DNA of 64,000 nt from Ruegeria halocynthiae (GCF_000743705.1 NZ_JQEZ01000007.1:62001-126000), one strand, 5' to 3'. Shown: positions 53,115 to 62,533, counted from the first letter of the stretch. Notes: a model not told the origin generated them from the sequence alone. Made by a program: numbers and translations.

Positions 53115-54662
53115 TTAGGCGGCCATCTGCAATTTGCGGAAAGCATCCGGGCGAACGACGCCAGCACCAACCCGGCGACGGGCGTGATAGCGCATCAGGC
53201 CGTTTGCACGCTGGGTGTAAGGATCAGCCAGCACAGCCAACGACAGGCGATCATAGATGCGGTAGCCACGCTTGAAGTCGCCAAAGATGATCGGCTCGGC
53301 GTCTGCGGCAACGTCCGGCATATCAACGGCTTCGACAACCGGGCGGCCAAGGATCGTCTCAGGCTGGCCTGCCTGATAGGACGGCTGCCACAGATAATTG
53401 CCATGACCGTCTTTCAGCGTGCGGATGGCTGCAAGCGTCTGGCCGTTCATGACCCATGTTCCGGTGTTCCGGTAAGTGGCCGGCAGGGCATACATCAGAG
53501 CGATCAGCTCATCAGGCGAGATTGCCGAATTGCTGGTTGCGACGGTCTCAGCGATATTGGCGTTGGTCATGAAACCGGCAGGCTCAAGAGCTGTGTTGCC
53601 GCTGACGAACGACACGTTCTCTTTCTGGCCGAAGTCTTCAGCCAGCGCGAGATTGACCTCGCTCAGCACGTTGGCGCTGTCTTCGGCAAGCTGAAGCGAC
53701 ATATCAACGAACGTCGCGATTTCCTTCACAACGATTTCCGACTGGTCGAATGTGGTTTCGCTGCCTGTCCGGGCGTCTGTCTCGCCCACCCACGCGGCAT
53801 TGGTGATCCCGGTGCGTTTGGGCAGGATGATGTTAGCGGCAGCAGTGGTGCGCACATCAGCAATGGCGCGGATCGGGCTGTATTCCACCAGATTGCGAAT
53901 GAATTCGCCGCTTACATCCTCGGGGGCAAGGATATGATTTGCGGTGTCGCTGGCGGTGGTCAGCGATTTCTTTTCGCCGGTGGACAGGTAGGCCGCGAAA
54001 GCTTTGACTTCGGTGCCACCCATGACAGGGTTCGCCGGGCCGGTGATCTGGGGCCGATTTCCTTTAGCTTCCAGTTTGTCCAGGCGGGCAATGACCTTGT
54101 CGAATGCCTTGGTGTCGATCTGGGGCACCTGCGGCGTATCGTTGGCCGGGGTTAGGGCCTTCTGCTCGGTCTCGATTTCTTCGTTTTCCAATTTGGGGGT
54201 CTCCATAGAGGGGGTCTGAGGGTCATCCGATTTGATGGACGTGATCTGTGCGCCCGGATGACAGGGGACGGCGACAACAGAGATTTCGTGAAGGTGGGCA
54301 GCGGTGATAGTGCGGCCCTTGGCATGGCGTTTGTGCTGTTTGGTCACAAAGCCAATAGACAGGCCGGAAATAGCCTTGCTGCGGATCATGGCGCACACTT
54401 CACGCGCGCGCTCAACGTCATCGACCAGCATGCGGCCTTTGACAGTCAAGCCTTCGTTGGATTCTGTGATCTGATCCCAAACGCCGATGACTTGCCCCTG
54501 ATCATGGGCAAACAGCATCGGCAGATTTTCAGGGGATGTGATTGCTCCTTTTTCAATCACATCCCCAACCCGGTCAGCAGAGCCAAAGGGCCATGCAATC
54601 CCGGTGATCTCGCCTTGATCGGTAACATCGAACGCGGCTTTCACTTCGATCCGGTCGGTCAT
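53115..54662 (-). CDS. HK97-type prohead protease fused to major capsid protein
   Basis: 515 residues. Residues 1-145 are a prohead protease: ITGIAWPFGSADRVGDVIEKGA, His53 (LFAHDQGQVIGVW), Ser102 (ISGLSIGF), Glu126 (LHEISVV). Residues 150-200 form a charged linker (delta-domain-like). Residues 215-515 are an HK97-fold capsid (VSGEFIRNLVEYSPIRAIADVR, WVGETDARTG, NGTWVMN-like TGTWVMNGQTLAAI). Such fusions are known but uncommon; self-cleavage would free the capsid subunit. Confidence 0.9.
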   Translation of the reverse strand: MTDRIEVKAAFDVTDQGEITGIAWPFGSADRVGDVIEKGAITSPENLPMLFAHDQGQVIGVWDQITESNEGLTVKGRMLVDDVERAREVCAMIRSKAISGLSIGFVTKQHKRHAKGRTITAAHLHEISVVAVPCHPGAQITSIKSDDPQTPSMETPKLENEEIETEQKALTPANDTPQVPQIDTKAFDKVIARLDKLEAKGNRPQITGPANPVMGGTEVKAFAAYLSTGEKKSLTTASDTANHILAPEDVSGEFIRNLVEYSPIRAIADVRTTAAANIILPKRTGITNAAWVGETDARTGSETTFDQSEIVVKEIATFVDMSLQLAEDSANVLSEVNLALAEDFGQKENVSFVSGNTALEPAGFMTNANIAETVATSNSAISPDELIALMYALPATYRNTGTWVMNGQTLAAIRTLKDGHGNYLWQPSYQAGQPETILGRPVVEAVDMPDVAADAEPIIFGDFKRGYRIYDRLSLAVLADPYTQRANGLMRYHARRRVGAGVVRPDAFRKLQMAA

Positions 54663-55024
54663 GCGGCAGCCTCATTTAGAGCCGCTGTAAGGTCGCCTGC
54701 ATGGGCTGCGTCGGTGGTGTCAGGTTTTCCACCCCAGCGCGCATCCAGAATGTCCAGCGCCAGCGGATAAAGATCATCAATCGGAGTGTTCCGGGCGTAG
54801 GTGTCTGTGAGTTGTGCAGCGCGTTCCGGTTTGGTGCCGCCACCGATCAGACCAAGCCGGATGATCTCGATCAGGTCAGCCAGTTTGAACTGCATGTTCA
54901 CAGCGCGCAGATAGAAAGCGCCAATGCCAAGATCGGCAAGGCGCTCAAGCTCAGTGATCATGTCATCGGTCAGGGCGAACGTGTATTCGCCATCGCCGAA
55001 AAAGGCGGTGTGGGTCAGGTTCAT
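54659..55024 (-). CDS. GTA gp10-like (tail tube/assembly chaperone TAC_11) protein
   Basis: 121 residues: FFGDGEYTFALTDDMITELERLADLGIGAFYLRAVNMQFKLADLIEIIRLGLIGGG matches the GTA gp10 family (strand pair followed by helix and GLIGGG). It lies between portal and protease-capsid genes with four-base overlaps on both sides, an unusual position, because the family normally sits next to the tail tube gene. Confidence 0.75.
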   Translation of the reverse strand: MNLTHTAFFGDGEYTFALTDDMITELERLADLGIGAFYLRAVNMQFKLADLIEIIRLGLIGGGTKPERAAQLTDTYARNTPIDDLYPLALDILDARWGGKPDTTDAAHAGDLTAALNEAAA

Positions 55025-56199
55025 TCAGCCTGTTCCTTCTGGGTCGTTGTATAGGGGTTGCTCAGCTCGTCACCGCCATCCCGGCGCGGCAGGTTCAGAC
55101 CGGCCCGGACGTCATTCGCGGAAAGAACGCCCATGCTGCGATACTGACCATATGCGGTCGCACGGGCTGCGGTGTCGGTGGTCAGCAGATCGTCAGTGAC
55201 GGCTTCAAAGTAGAAGTCATCCTGTTCTTCAGGCGTCAGCAAGCATTGTGCGTAAGCGTCCGTCCAGTCCTTCAGCCACGGCTTGAGCGTGACGGTGTGG
55301 AACTGGCGGAACATTTCTTCGGTGTTTGACCAAGTGCCACGCGACAGCTCGAATAGCATGGTGGGTGGCACTCGGAAAATACGGGCGATTTCGTTGATTT
55401 GCTCAAGGCGGTTTTCGGCGAATTGAGCGTCGGCCAGCGTCATGGATATCGGGTGATACTGCATACCTTCATCCAGCACCGCCGCGTTGCCGTTATTCAT
55501 TCCGGTGTGCTGCAATACCCAGTCTTTTATGAACTTTTTGATTGCCTCATTGCCCATTGATTTTTGGGTCGTAATGACTCCTGACGGGCGCGCACCATTC
55601 TTGAGCGACGTTGCCATGTGGTTCTCAAAGCTGATCGCCAGCGCGATAGCTTCTCGGCCAAGTGTGATCGGGGCAACTCCGCCAACGGCCTCAATCCGCA
55701 GCACATCCCGGTAGGAAAGCCGCACCTGCCCGGCATCGGTATGAACCCTAAAGAAAGGTTCGCCGTCTGGTTCCTGATCTCGCTGGACTTTGCCCGGTTC
55801 CAGCCGGTGCAGCTCATACGGTGTGTCATCAGAAAGGCGAACCACCTGAGCATGACCGGCACCATGCAACAGGGCGTCAATGGTCAGTTGTTCGCGTAGC
55901 TTCGCTGCGCTTGTCCAAGGATTCGCGCGCCCATGCACCAGCCGATAGGCCGGGTGATCTGTCAGCGTGGACTTGGATGCGCGATCATACAGTTTGACCG
56001 GAAGCGCGCCGATGGTCTCCGAGATGAGCGACACCGCGCAGTTCACGGCAGGAACGCGCATGGCGTTGCCGGGGCCAACAGACAGGCCGGTTGCGGTTGG
56101 CGACACCCCGAATAGCGTCAAGGCATCCGAGTCGGTAAGGGTCAGCGCCTTTTCTTCGACGCCGAATCCGAGTGCTTTTCTGATCTTGGTAAGGGCCAT
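55021..56199 (-). CDS. Phage portal protein, HK97 family
   Basis: 392 residues from ATG 56199 (longer frame to 56238). Portal features include MRVPAVNCAVSLISETIGALPVKLYDR, HPAYRLVHGRANPWTSAAKLREQL, LRIEAVGGVAPITLGREAIALA, and IARIFRVPPTMLFELSRGTWSNTEEMFRQFHTVTLKPWL. Twelve copies form the DNA entry ring of the head. Overlaps the next gene by four bases. Confidence 0.93.
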   Translation of the reverse strand: MALTKIRKALGFGVEEKALTLTDSDALTLFGVSPTATGLSVGPGNAMRVPAVNCAVSLISETIGALPVKLYDRASKSTLTDHPAYRLVHGRANPWTSAAKLREQLTIDALLHGAGHAQVVRLSDDTPYELHRLEPGKVQRDQEPDGEPFFRVHTDAGQVRLSYRDVLRIEAVGGVAPITLGREAIALAISFENHMATSLKNGARPSGVITTQKSMGNEAIKKFIKDWVLQHTGMNNGNAAVLDEGMQYHPISMTLADAQFAENRLEQINEIARIFRVPPTMLFELSRGTWSNTEEMFRQFHTVTLKPWLKDWTDAYAQCLLTPEEQDDFYFEAVTDDLLTTDTAARATAYGQYRSMGVLSANDVRAGLNLPRRDGGDELSNPYTTTQKEQAE

Positions 56200-56219
56200 G
56201 CGATCCACTTGAGAATAGT

Positions 56220-56241
56220 AGTGTGGCAAAAATACCACACT
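56220..56241. promoter_or_regulatory. Inverted repeat AGTGTGG / CCACACT before the portal gene
   Basis: Seven-base arms at 56220-56226 and 56235-56241 with an 8-base AT-rich loop, 20 bases before the portal start on the minus strand. It may be an operator for the late promoter of the element. The rest of the 56242-56368 gap is AT-rich, in keeping with a divergent promoter region. Confidence 0.45.
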
Positions 56242-56368
56242 GTGAATCGCGATTAAAGGAAAAAGTTACATATGAAACTAAATGAATGCGAGCGCGCCTA
56301 GACACCAGCGGTTGACTAGCATTCGAAATGACATGAAATTCAGCCCAAACTAATAGGGACAGTTAATT

Positions 56369-56671
56369 ATGATCCGCACAACTTTGCTCTTAACTTCGGC
56401 GACTGTATTGCTTGGGTGTTCAACTGAATTGGTCCCCGGAGCCGAGCGCGTCAGGCAAATCTCGCCCGGTATGACCAGCTCTTGCACCTTTATCGGACCG
56501 GTAACCGGGGCTGAGAGTATGGGAATGGATGTCGCTGGCGATGTCGAAAGTGCTTACAACAAAGTCAGAAATGCGACTTTTGAAAGAGGCGGTAATGCAT
56601 TCGTGGTCTCTTCCACTTCGTCGTCATCTGATGTTACAGTCGTCCAAGCGGACATATATGCTTGCCCATAG
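56369..56671 (+). CDS. DUF4156-type lipoprotein
   Basis: 100 residues. Lipobox LLGC (TSATVLLGCST) near residue 17, then VPGAERVRQISPGM, CTFIGPVTGAESMG, YNKVRNATFERGGNAFVVSSTSS and VVQADIYACP; the two later cysteines probably form a disulfide. These segments fit the DUF4156 pattern of outer-membrane lipoproteins. It sits on the plus strand between integrase and portal, the usual place for a lysogenic conversion gene. Confidence 0.8.
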   Translation: MIRTTLLLTSATVLLGCSTELVPGAERVRQISPGMTSSCTFIGPVTGAESMGMDVAGDVESAYNKVRNATFERGGNAFVVSSTSSSSDVTVVQADIYACP

Positions 56672-56675
56672 AGGC

Positions 56676-58241
56676 TTAGTTTAGATCGTAAAAAGGTAGT
56701 TTCACTATAGCGTCGGTTTTCGTTTTCAGTGTCACATCGCCGTAGTCGTCGCCAGCCGTTTTCCCGGCGTGGCCCTGAATGGCATCGACCACGCGATCTG
56801 AAATCCCGAGTTCGCGGCATTGGGTTTTGAGCCGGTGTCGCCAAGCATGATTTGGTAGCAACCTTTCCGGTGTCAGCCCAGACTTGCTTAGCCATGCTGC
56901 CACCTGATTTGCGATACGCTTCGCCTTGCGTGAATAGTCCTCTTGTTTCGTGCCGCTGTGAAACATTGGTCCGGGGTTTGCAGCTTCAACAAAGTTGATA
57001 AACCCTTCGTCGACTATCTGAGGATGCAGCGGGGCATCACGATATCCTCCCGTTTTAACGGAACCGGCGTCTGGTGTGATCCTAATCACCCATTGCCCGT
57101 CGATCTTGCGCACATCCTCTTTGCGAAGCTGGGTTATCTCGGAGACGCGAGCGCCGGTGAAAGCACAGATGATCGGTGTCCATCGTTTAGCGGCTACCAA
57201 GTGCGATTTTTCTCTGACATAGCCGCGCTCATCCTCATTGGGTCTATAGGTGCGGCTGGCCTTCAAGACCTTGTTCGCCTCAGCGTCAACATAGCCGCGT
57301 TCTCGGGTGTGTTGTTTCTTGGGCTTGGCTTGCCGCACACTGGCAGCCGGGTTTTTGGTCAGAATTTCGTTTTCGACCGCCCACGAAAACAGTGACCGGA
57401 TAGTTGAGAGATATACATCGCTGACTGTCTTAGCGGACAAGCCACCCATTAGGTGATCGCGCCAAGCAATCAGGTCTTTCTTGGTGACCCGTGTGGCATC
57501 GTTGTGTTTCAGGTGTTTGATCAGCTTATCAATGACCGGCTGTTGTCGACCTATACCAGACCGCATGAACCCGGCTTGCTGCCGGTGCGCAACATAGTCT
57601 TTCCAGAGCTGTTTGATACTGACCGGAGTAGGGGCGTTTTCCGGGGGCTGAGCGTTCACAATGATAGGCGCAGTGGGTCTGCCGGTAAAATCCCCTTCAT
57701 CGCGCTCAGCGGAGCGCGCAAGGGCATCCAGCTCTGCGTGACACAAGGCACGGCCTATCTCTCGCCATTCGTTGCTACCCGGTGCTGCGTCTACATTGCC
57801 AGCGGCCCGGAAGCGCTCGATCTGTGCGCCGACCAGTTCGCCCAACTCTGCGTCATTGGCGTTCCCAGCTACGGCACCGCGCAGGCGGCTAACTAGCAAA
57901 TCGTCAATGCCTACAGCAGGGTAGCGAAGATCATTGCGCAGCTCATCATCCAGCGCCATACGCTGTGTGTAGTGGCTGTGCGCGATCTGATCTGGGGCCA
58001 GTGGATGCCGGGCAGGGGTGGCGTGTGCCTGACTACCGTTTGCCTTTTGCTCGGCAAGCGCGATCTGGTGTTGAAGCTGCGCGACTGCACCCGGCAGCAA
58101 CTTGAGCGCCTGACGGTAATCACCACCTAGCGGGGTGCGTAGTTCCGTCTTGCCGATGATTCCCCGTAGGTCTTTAGGCACCACAAGCCGGGCATGATAC
58201 CGACCGGAACGGTTGACGAGGTTGCGAACTTTGCCTGCCAT
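56676..58241 (-). CDS. Tyrosine recombinase/integrase of the tRNA-Val element
   Basis: 521 residues from ATG 58241 (AAGGTG upstream; the frame extends to 58301). The N-terminus NLVNRSGRYHARLVVPKDLRG is a DUF6538-like start, followed by a core-binding SAM-like domain and a catalytic domain with Arg near 361 (TGARVSEITQL), His-x-x-Arg near 465 (HAWRHRL), GH (QGHAG) and Tyr near 499 (DDYGDV). It lies 90 bases from the 3' end of tRNA-Val, the standard int-attachment arrangement. Confidence 0.93.
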   Translation of the reverse strand: MAGKVRNLVNRSGRYHARLVVPKDLRGIIGKTELRTPLGGDYRQALKLLPGAVAQLQHQIALAEQKANGSQAHATPARHPLAPDQIAHSHYTQRMALDDELRNDLRYPAVGIDDLLVSRLRGAVAGNANDAELGELVGAQIERFRAAGNVDAAPGSNEWREIGRALCHAELDALARSAERDEGDFTGRPTAPIIVNAQPPENAPTPVSIKQLWKDYVAHRQQAGFMRSGIGRQQPVIDKLIKHLKHNDATRVTKKDLIAWRDHLMGGLSAKTVSDVYLSTIRSLFSWAVENEILTKNPAASVRQAKPKKQHTRERGYVDAEANKVLKASRTYRPNEDERGYVREKSHLVAAKRWTPIICAFTGARVSEITQLRKEDVRKIDGQWVIRITPDAGSVKTGGYRDAPLHPQIVDEGFINFVEAANPGPMFHSGTKQEDYSRKAKRIANQVAAWLSKSGLTPERLLPNHAWRHRLKTQCRELGISDRVVDAIQGHAGKTAGDDYGDVTLKTKTDAIVKLPFYDLN

Positions 58242-58253
58242 GGGAACACCTTT

Positions 58254-58272
58254 TGTAACCAAAGTTGTAACC
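58254..58272. promoter_or_regulatory. Integrase arm-type site pair, proximal end (TGTAACC x2)
   Basis: TGTAACC at 58254-58260 and 58266-58272, just inside the tRNA-side att repeat and upstream of the integrase start. Matches the pair at 40695-40709 at the other end of the element. Confidence 0.55.
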
Positions 58273-58326
58273 TTCAAACGGACATACGTCCTTGTTTGCA
58301 AGGGTTTTCTTTTGTTTCAAAAGGTT

Positions 58327-58406
<80 letters not shown>

Positions 58407-58479
58407 GTGACGCTGCATGTAGCCAAGCCTGCGCGCGGGTGCAAGAGGGTCGGCACAATTTCTTTGACGTAAGGCAAGA

Positions 58480-59733
58480 TCAGGTCGCCATCTCGTTCAA
58501 TGCGGCCAGTAATTGGGCCAGCTCCTGCTCGGTGTTGTAGTGGCACAGCGAAATTCGGATACAGTCCGTCAGGCCCAGCGGGGTCAGAACATTGCCGCTA
58601 TAGTGGTCTGCCTTGCGGATATGGGTGCGGATGCCCTGGTCGTTCAGTCGGGTGACAACATCGGCCGACGGCACATCGCGCACGACGACGGACACCAGCC
58701 CTTCGCGCGCCGGGTTGTCGGCACCTGCCAGAATTGTGATGTGGTCCATATCGCGCAACCCCGGAAGGTTGCCGGTGCCGTTGATCAGGGTATTTGTCAG
58801 ATGGGTTTCATACGTGTGAATCGCGTGCCCTGCTGCTTCGATCCGTGCCCGGCGGTCGGTTTCGTCGGATATCTGCCCGCCAAGCCAGTCGAAATAGCCC
58901 ACCACATCCGACATCGTCGCGTAGGAGCCGGTATCGCGGGTGCCGAATTCCCACCCATCGGCGGGCGCGTCGATCAGCTGATCATGCGGCAGCCCTGTCA
59001 GTCGGTCAGAGATCCAGGCGATGCCATAGCCATGGCGCGAGAACACTTTGTAGGGTGAGATCGCATAGCCATCGACCCCATAAGCATCAATGTCCATCTG
59101 GCCATGCGCAGCGTGCTGGATGCCGTCGACGATGATGAAACACGCCGGGGACACGGCGTGGATTGCCTGGGCTATTGCCGCGACGTCCATGCCCATGCCG
59201 GTAACGGGCGAGGCGTGCAGGATCGTGGCAACCGCTACATCAGGGGTCATCGCAGCCCGATAATCGTCGGCGGTGACCAGCCCCGTGGCGTCATTATGGG
59301 GCACGTTGACATAGTCCAGCCCGGCGACCTCGGCCCAGCGTCGGGCTGCGCTGCGGCTTGCCGGATGCTCGATCGAGCTGCCGATGACCTTGCTGCCCTT
59401 GGGCGCGTTGACGCAGGCCGTGCGGATCATACGGAACAGCAGTTCGGTTCCGCTTTCGCCCACAAAGAACTGACCGGTCGAGGCATTCATGAACACGGAC
59501 AGATCAGCCTTGGCGGCATTAATGGTATCGACAAGGGCGCGGCTGGCCACGTTGTCGCGCCCCTGATTGTCCGGGATAGCTGCATATCTGGCCGAGGTCG
59601 CGACCACCGAATTCAATGTCAGCGCCCCGCCCGCATTTTCGAAAAAGATGCGCGGGCCCTGAAAGGGGCAGGTCTCGACATGGGCAAAACGGGCGCGAAT
59701 GGCGTCGATCAGACCGGGGGTGTCTTGCAGCAT
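58480..59733 (-). CDS. Class V aminotransferase (cysteine desulfurase/isopenicillin epimerase-like)
   Basis: 417 residues from ATG 59733. PLP-enzyme fold type I: FFENAGGALTLNSVV near residue 29, FFVGESGTELLFRMI (phosphate-binding region), IIVDGIQHAAHGQMDIDAYGVDGYAISPYKVFSRHG with PLP-Asp, His and Lys near residue 235, and a C-terminal ISLCHYNTEQEL. It may be a desulfurase or lyase; no partner genes show which. First host gene on the far side of the island. Confidence 0.85.
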   Translation of the reverse strand: MLQDTPGLIDAIRARFAHVETCPFQGPRIFFENAGGALTLNSVVATSARYAAIPDNQGRDNVASRALVDTINAAKADLSVFMNASTGQFFVGESGTELLFRMIRTACVNAPKGSKVIGSSIEHPASRSAARRWAEVAGLDYVNVPHNDATGLVTADDYRAAMTPDVAVATILHASPVTGMGMDVAAIAQAIHAVSPACFIIVDGIQHAAHGQMDIDAYGVDGYAISPYKVFSRHGYGIAWISDRLTGLPHDQLIDAPADGWEFGTRDTGSYATMSDVVGYFDWLGGQISDETDRRARIEAAGHAIHTYETHLTNTLINGTGNLPGLRDMDHITILAGADNPAREGLVSVVVRDVPSADVVTRLNDQGIRTHIRKADHYSGNVLTPLGLTDCIRISLCHYNTEQELAQLLAALNEMAT

Positions 59734-59963
59734 CTTTGATATCCTGTCCTGTGGGTCGGGTGCAGCATCCCCCTGATACCAGTAGGTAATCAATACCGTT
59801 TGCGACGTGAGGGGCAATTGATCTGACGGATTCAGCCCTGTGCGACCAACCAAACCCCCGGGATTCAGCACCTTGCACCGCCGCTGTTTCGCAAAGGCGC
59901 TTGCGTGTCACCTGTTGCCTCAGATATCCCCGGAGGGACTGCAACTTTCCAGACGGGAGTACA

Positions 59964-60743
59964 ATGATCCTGTCCCATGCGCGCCGATTGGTAATCACGG
60001 CCCTGGTGCTGGGCGTTTTGGCGCTGGCTCCGCTTCGGGCGGGGGCAGACGGCGTCTTGGTGTTTGCCGCCGCCAGCCTGAAAACCGCTTTGGATGAAAT
60101 CGCGCCTGCGTTCACGCAGCAGACTGGGTACGAGGTGACGTTGTCATATGCGGCCTCATCCGTGCTGGCCCGGCAGATTCAACTGGGTGCGCCTGCGGAT
60201 TTGTTTATCTCGGCCAACGAAGACTGGATGGATGTTTTACAGGAGCAGGGCCGGATCAATGCGACCTCGCGGGTTGATCTGCTTGGCAATGGGCTGGTTT
60301 TGATTGGCGCGACAGGTCAGATCCCGCTTGACCAGATCGACCCGGGCTTCGACCTGAAGGCCGCTCTGGACGGTGGCTATCTGGCCATGGCGCTGGTGGA
60401 TGCGGTTCCGGCGGGCATCTACGGCAAGGCGGCCCTGCAGAACTTGGGATTATGGCAGGATGTTCGCGATCAGGTCGCGCAGACGGACAATGTGCGCGCC
60501 GCACTTGCATTGGTGGCAACTGGGGCGGTCCCGCTGGGGGTCGTCTATCGCTCGGACGCGATGGTTGAAGACCGCGTGCAGGTTGTCGCGCCATTCCCGG
60601 CGGATTTGCACCCGCCCATCGTCTATCCTGCGGCGGCAACGGTGTCGGCACGACCCGCAGCGTTGGCATTGTTAGAATATCTGCAATCCGGCCCCGCCCA
60701 GGCCGTGTTCATCGCGCAGGGTTTTTCCCTGCCGGAGGGCTGA
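59964..60743 (+). CDS. modA: Molybdate ABC transporter, periplasmic binding protein
   Basis: 259 residues from ATG 59964. Signal peptide HARRLVITALVLGVLALAPLRAGA. Mature part: VLVFAAASLKTALDEIAPAF, then YAASSVLARQIQLGAPADLFISANEDWMDVL (ModA oxyanion-binding pattern), and later VPAGIYGKAALQNLGLW and ALALVATGAVPLGVVYRSDA. Start codon preceded by GGGAGTACA. First of modABC, spaced three bases from modB. Confidence 0.93.
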   Translation: MILSHARRLVITALVLGVLALAPLRAGADGVLVFAAASLKTALDEIAPAFTQQTGYEVTLSYAASSVLARQIQLGAPADLFISANEDWMDVLQEQGRINATSRVDLLGNGLVLIGATGQIPLDQIDPGFDLKAALDGGYLAMALVDAVPAGIYGKAALQNLGLWQDVRDQVAQTDNVRAALALVATGAVPLGVVYRSDAMVEDRVQVVAPFPADLHPPIVYPAAATVSARPAALALLEYLQSGPAQAVFIAQGFSLPEG

Positions 60744-60746
60744 GGC

Positions 60747-61439
60747 ATGGGCTGGTTGGGACCAGAGGAGCTTGAGGCATTGAAACTGTCCTTGCGCGTG
60801 TCCTTTTGGGCGACGCTGGTCACATTGCCGTTCGGGATTTTCACGGCCTATGCGCTGGCCCGCTGGCGGTTTCCGGGGCGGCAGGTGCTGAACGGTCTGG
60901 TGCATTTGCCGCTGATCCTGCCGCCTGTGGTGACCGGTTATCTGCTGTTGCTGACGTTTGGCATTCAGGGGCCACTGGGTAAACTGCTGGGGGAATTTGG
61001 CATCGTTGTCGCCTTTCGCTGGACCGGGGCGGCGCTGGCGGCGGGGATAATGGCGTTTCCGCTGATGGTGCGCGCAATCCGCCTGTCGATCGAGGCTGTG
61101 GACCCCCGGCTGGAACAGGCCGGCGCAACCCTCGGGGCGTCGCGCCCCTTTGTGTTTGCCACTGTGACCCTGCCGATGATCCTGCCGGGCGTGATCGCCG
61201 GGGCCATCCTGGCCTTTGCCAAGGCGATGGGAGAGTTTGGCGCCACTATCACCTTTGTTTCCAATATCCCGGGTCAGACCCAGACGCTGCCCTCGGCCGT
61301 TTACGCGTTTTTGCAGGTTCCCGGCGGCGAGGCGGCGGCGACGCGGCTTGTCGTGATCTCGATCATCATTGCCATGGGGGCGCTGCTGCTGTCGGAATAC
61401 GTCGGCCGCCGCGCCGCCGCGCGGGTGTCAGGATCATGA
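60747..61439 (+). CDS. modB: Molybdate ABC transporter, permease
   Basis: 230 residues with about five to six membrane segments. N-terminal LSLRVSFWATLVTLPFGIFTAYALAR, LVHLPLILPPVVTGYLLLLTFG, EAA-type loop LEQAGATLGASRPFVFATVTLPMILPGV and AFAKAMGEFGATITFVSNIPGQTQTLP, all ModB-typical. Stop overlaps modC start by four bases. Confidence 0.95.
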   Translation: MGWLGPEELEALKLSLRVSFWATLVTLPFGIFTAYALARWRFPGRQVLNGLVHLPLILPPVVTGYLLLLTFGIQGPLGKLLGEFGIVVAFRWTGAALAAGIMAFPLMVRAIRLSIEAVDPRLEQAGATLGASRPFVFATVTLPMILPGVIAGAILAFAKAMGEFGATITFVSNIPGQTQTLPSAVYAFLQVPGGEAAATRLVVISIIIAMGALLLSEYVGRRAAARVSGS

Positions 61440-62533
61440 GCCTGTCTGTCCGCCTGCAACACGACCTGCCCGATATCAAGCTGGACCTCAGCTTTGATGC
61501 GCCCCCGGGTGTGACCGTCCTGTTCGGGCGGTCGGGGTCGGGTAAGACCACGGTTGTCAATGCGGTCGCCGGTTTGCTGCGGCCCAAGGCCGGACGCGTG
61601 GCCATTGATGGCTGGCAGCTGTTCGACACCGATCAGAACCATTGGCTGCCACCGCACCGGCGGCGTCTGGGGTATATCTTTCAGGAGGGGCGGTTGTTTC
61701 CGCATCTGACCGTGCGCCAAAATCTGTTGTATGGCCGATGGTTTGCCCCACGGGGCGCGCGCCGTGAAGACCCGGACAAAGTGATCGAGATGTTGGGGGT
61801 CGGCCACCTGTTGGACCGCCGCCCAACAGGCTTGTCGGGGGGCGAGAAACAGCGCGTTGCCATTGGCCGCGCGTTGCTGGCCAGCCCCCGCCTGATCCTG
61901 GCGGATGAGCCGCTGGCGGCGCTGGACGATGCGCGCAAGGCTGAAATCCTGCCCTATTTCGAACGGCTGCGGGATGAGGTCTCGGTCCCGATCCTATACG
62001 TCACCCATTCCGCCGCCGAAGTGGCGCGGCTGGCCACATCGGTGGTGGCGTTGCAGGACGGCAAGGTGGTGCGGCATGGTCCGGCGTCTGACGTGATGGC
62101 CGACCCTTCGGTGGCCCCAGCCGGGGTGCGCGCCATTGGTGCGGTGTTGCAGGTTCGGGTCACGGAACACCATGCGGACGGGTTGACCGAGTTGGACGCA
62201 GGCGGCGCGCGCTTGTTCCTGCCGCGCATTCAACACCGCGTCGGAGAAGGGCTGCGGATCAGAATCCCCGCGCAAGAGGTGATCCTGTCCACCAAACAAC
62301 CCGAAGGGTTGTCGGCCCTGAACGTGCTGGAAGGTGTTGTTGATACCATCCGCGCAGGCGAAGGGCCGGGGGCCATTGTGTCGGTGAAAACCCCCGCCGG
62401 TTCTATTCTGGCCCGCGTCACCCGCCGTTCGGTTGCGGCACTGGGGCTGGCACAGGGGCGGCCCTGTTTTGCGGTGATCAAGACGGTGGCATTGGCGCCA
62501 CAAGATGTGGGCGGGCGGTTGAACGCGCCCTAA
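61436..62533 (+). CDS. modC: Molybdate ABC transporter, ATPase
   Basis: 365 residues. NBD with Walker A FGRSGSGKTT near residue 34, signature LSGGEKQRVAIGRALL, Walker B LILADEPLAALDD, His loop VTHSAAEV; then a C-terminal Mop/TOBE domain (VLEGVVDTIRAGEGPGAIVSVKTPAGSILARVT) that binds molybdate. No ModE-like box is evident upstream of modA. Its last four bases overlap the convergent Hint-domain gene. Confidence 0.95.
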   Translation: MSLSVRLQHDLPDIKLDLSFDAPPGVTVLFGRSGSGKTTVVNAVAGLLRPKAGRVAIDGWQLFDTDQNHWLPPHRRRLGYIFQEGRLFPHLTVRQNLLYGRWFAPRGARREDPDKVIEMLGVGHLLDRRPTGLSGGEKQRVAIGRALLASPRLILADEPLAALDDARKAEILPYFERLRDEVSVPILYVTHSAAEVARLATSVVALQDGKVVRHGPASDVMADPSVAPAGVRAIGAVLQVRVTEHHADGLTELDAGGARLFLPRIQHRVGEGLRIRIPAQEVILSTKQPEGLSALNVLEGVVDTIRAGEGPGAIVSVKTPAGSILARVTRRSVAALGLAQGRPCFAVIKTVALAPQDVGGRLNAP

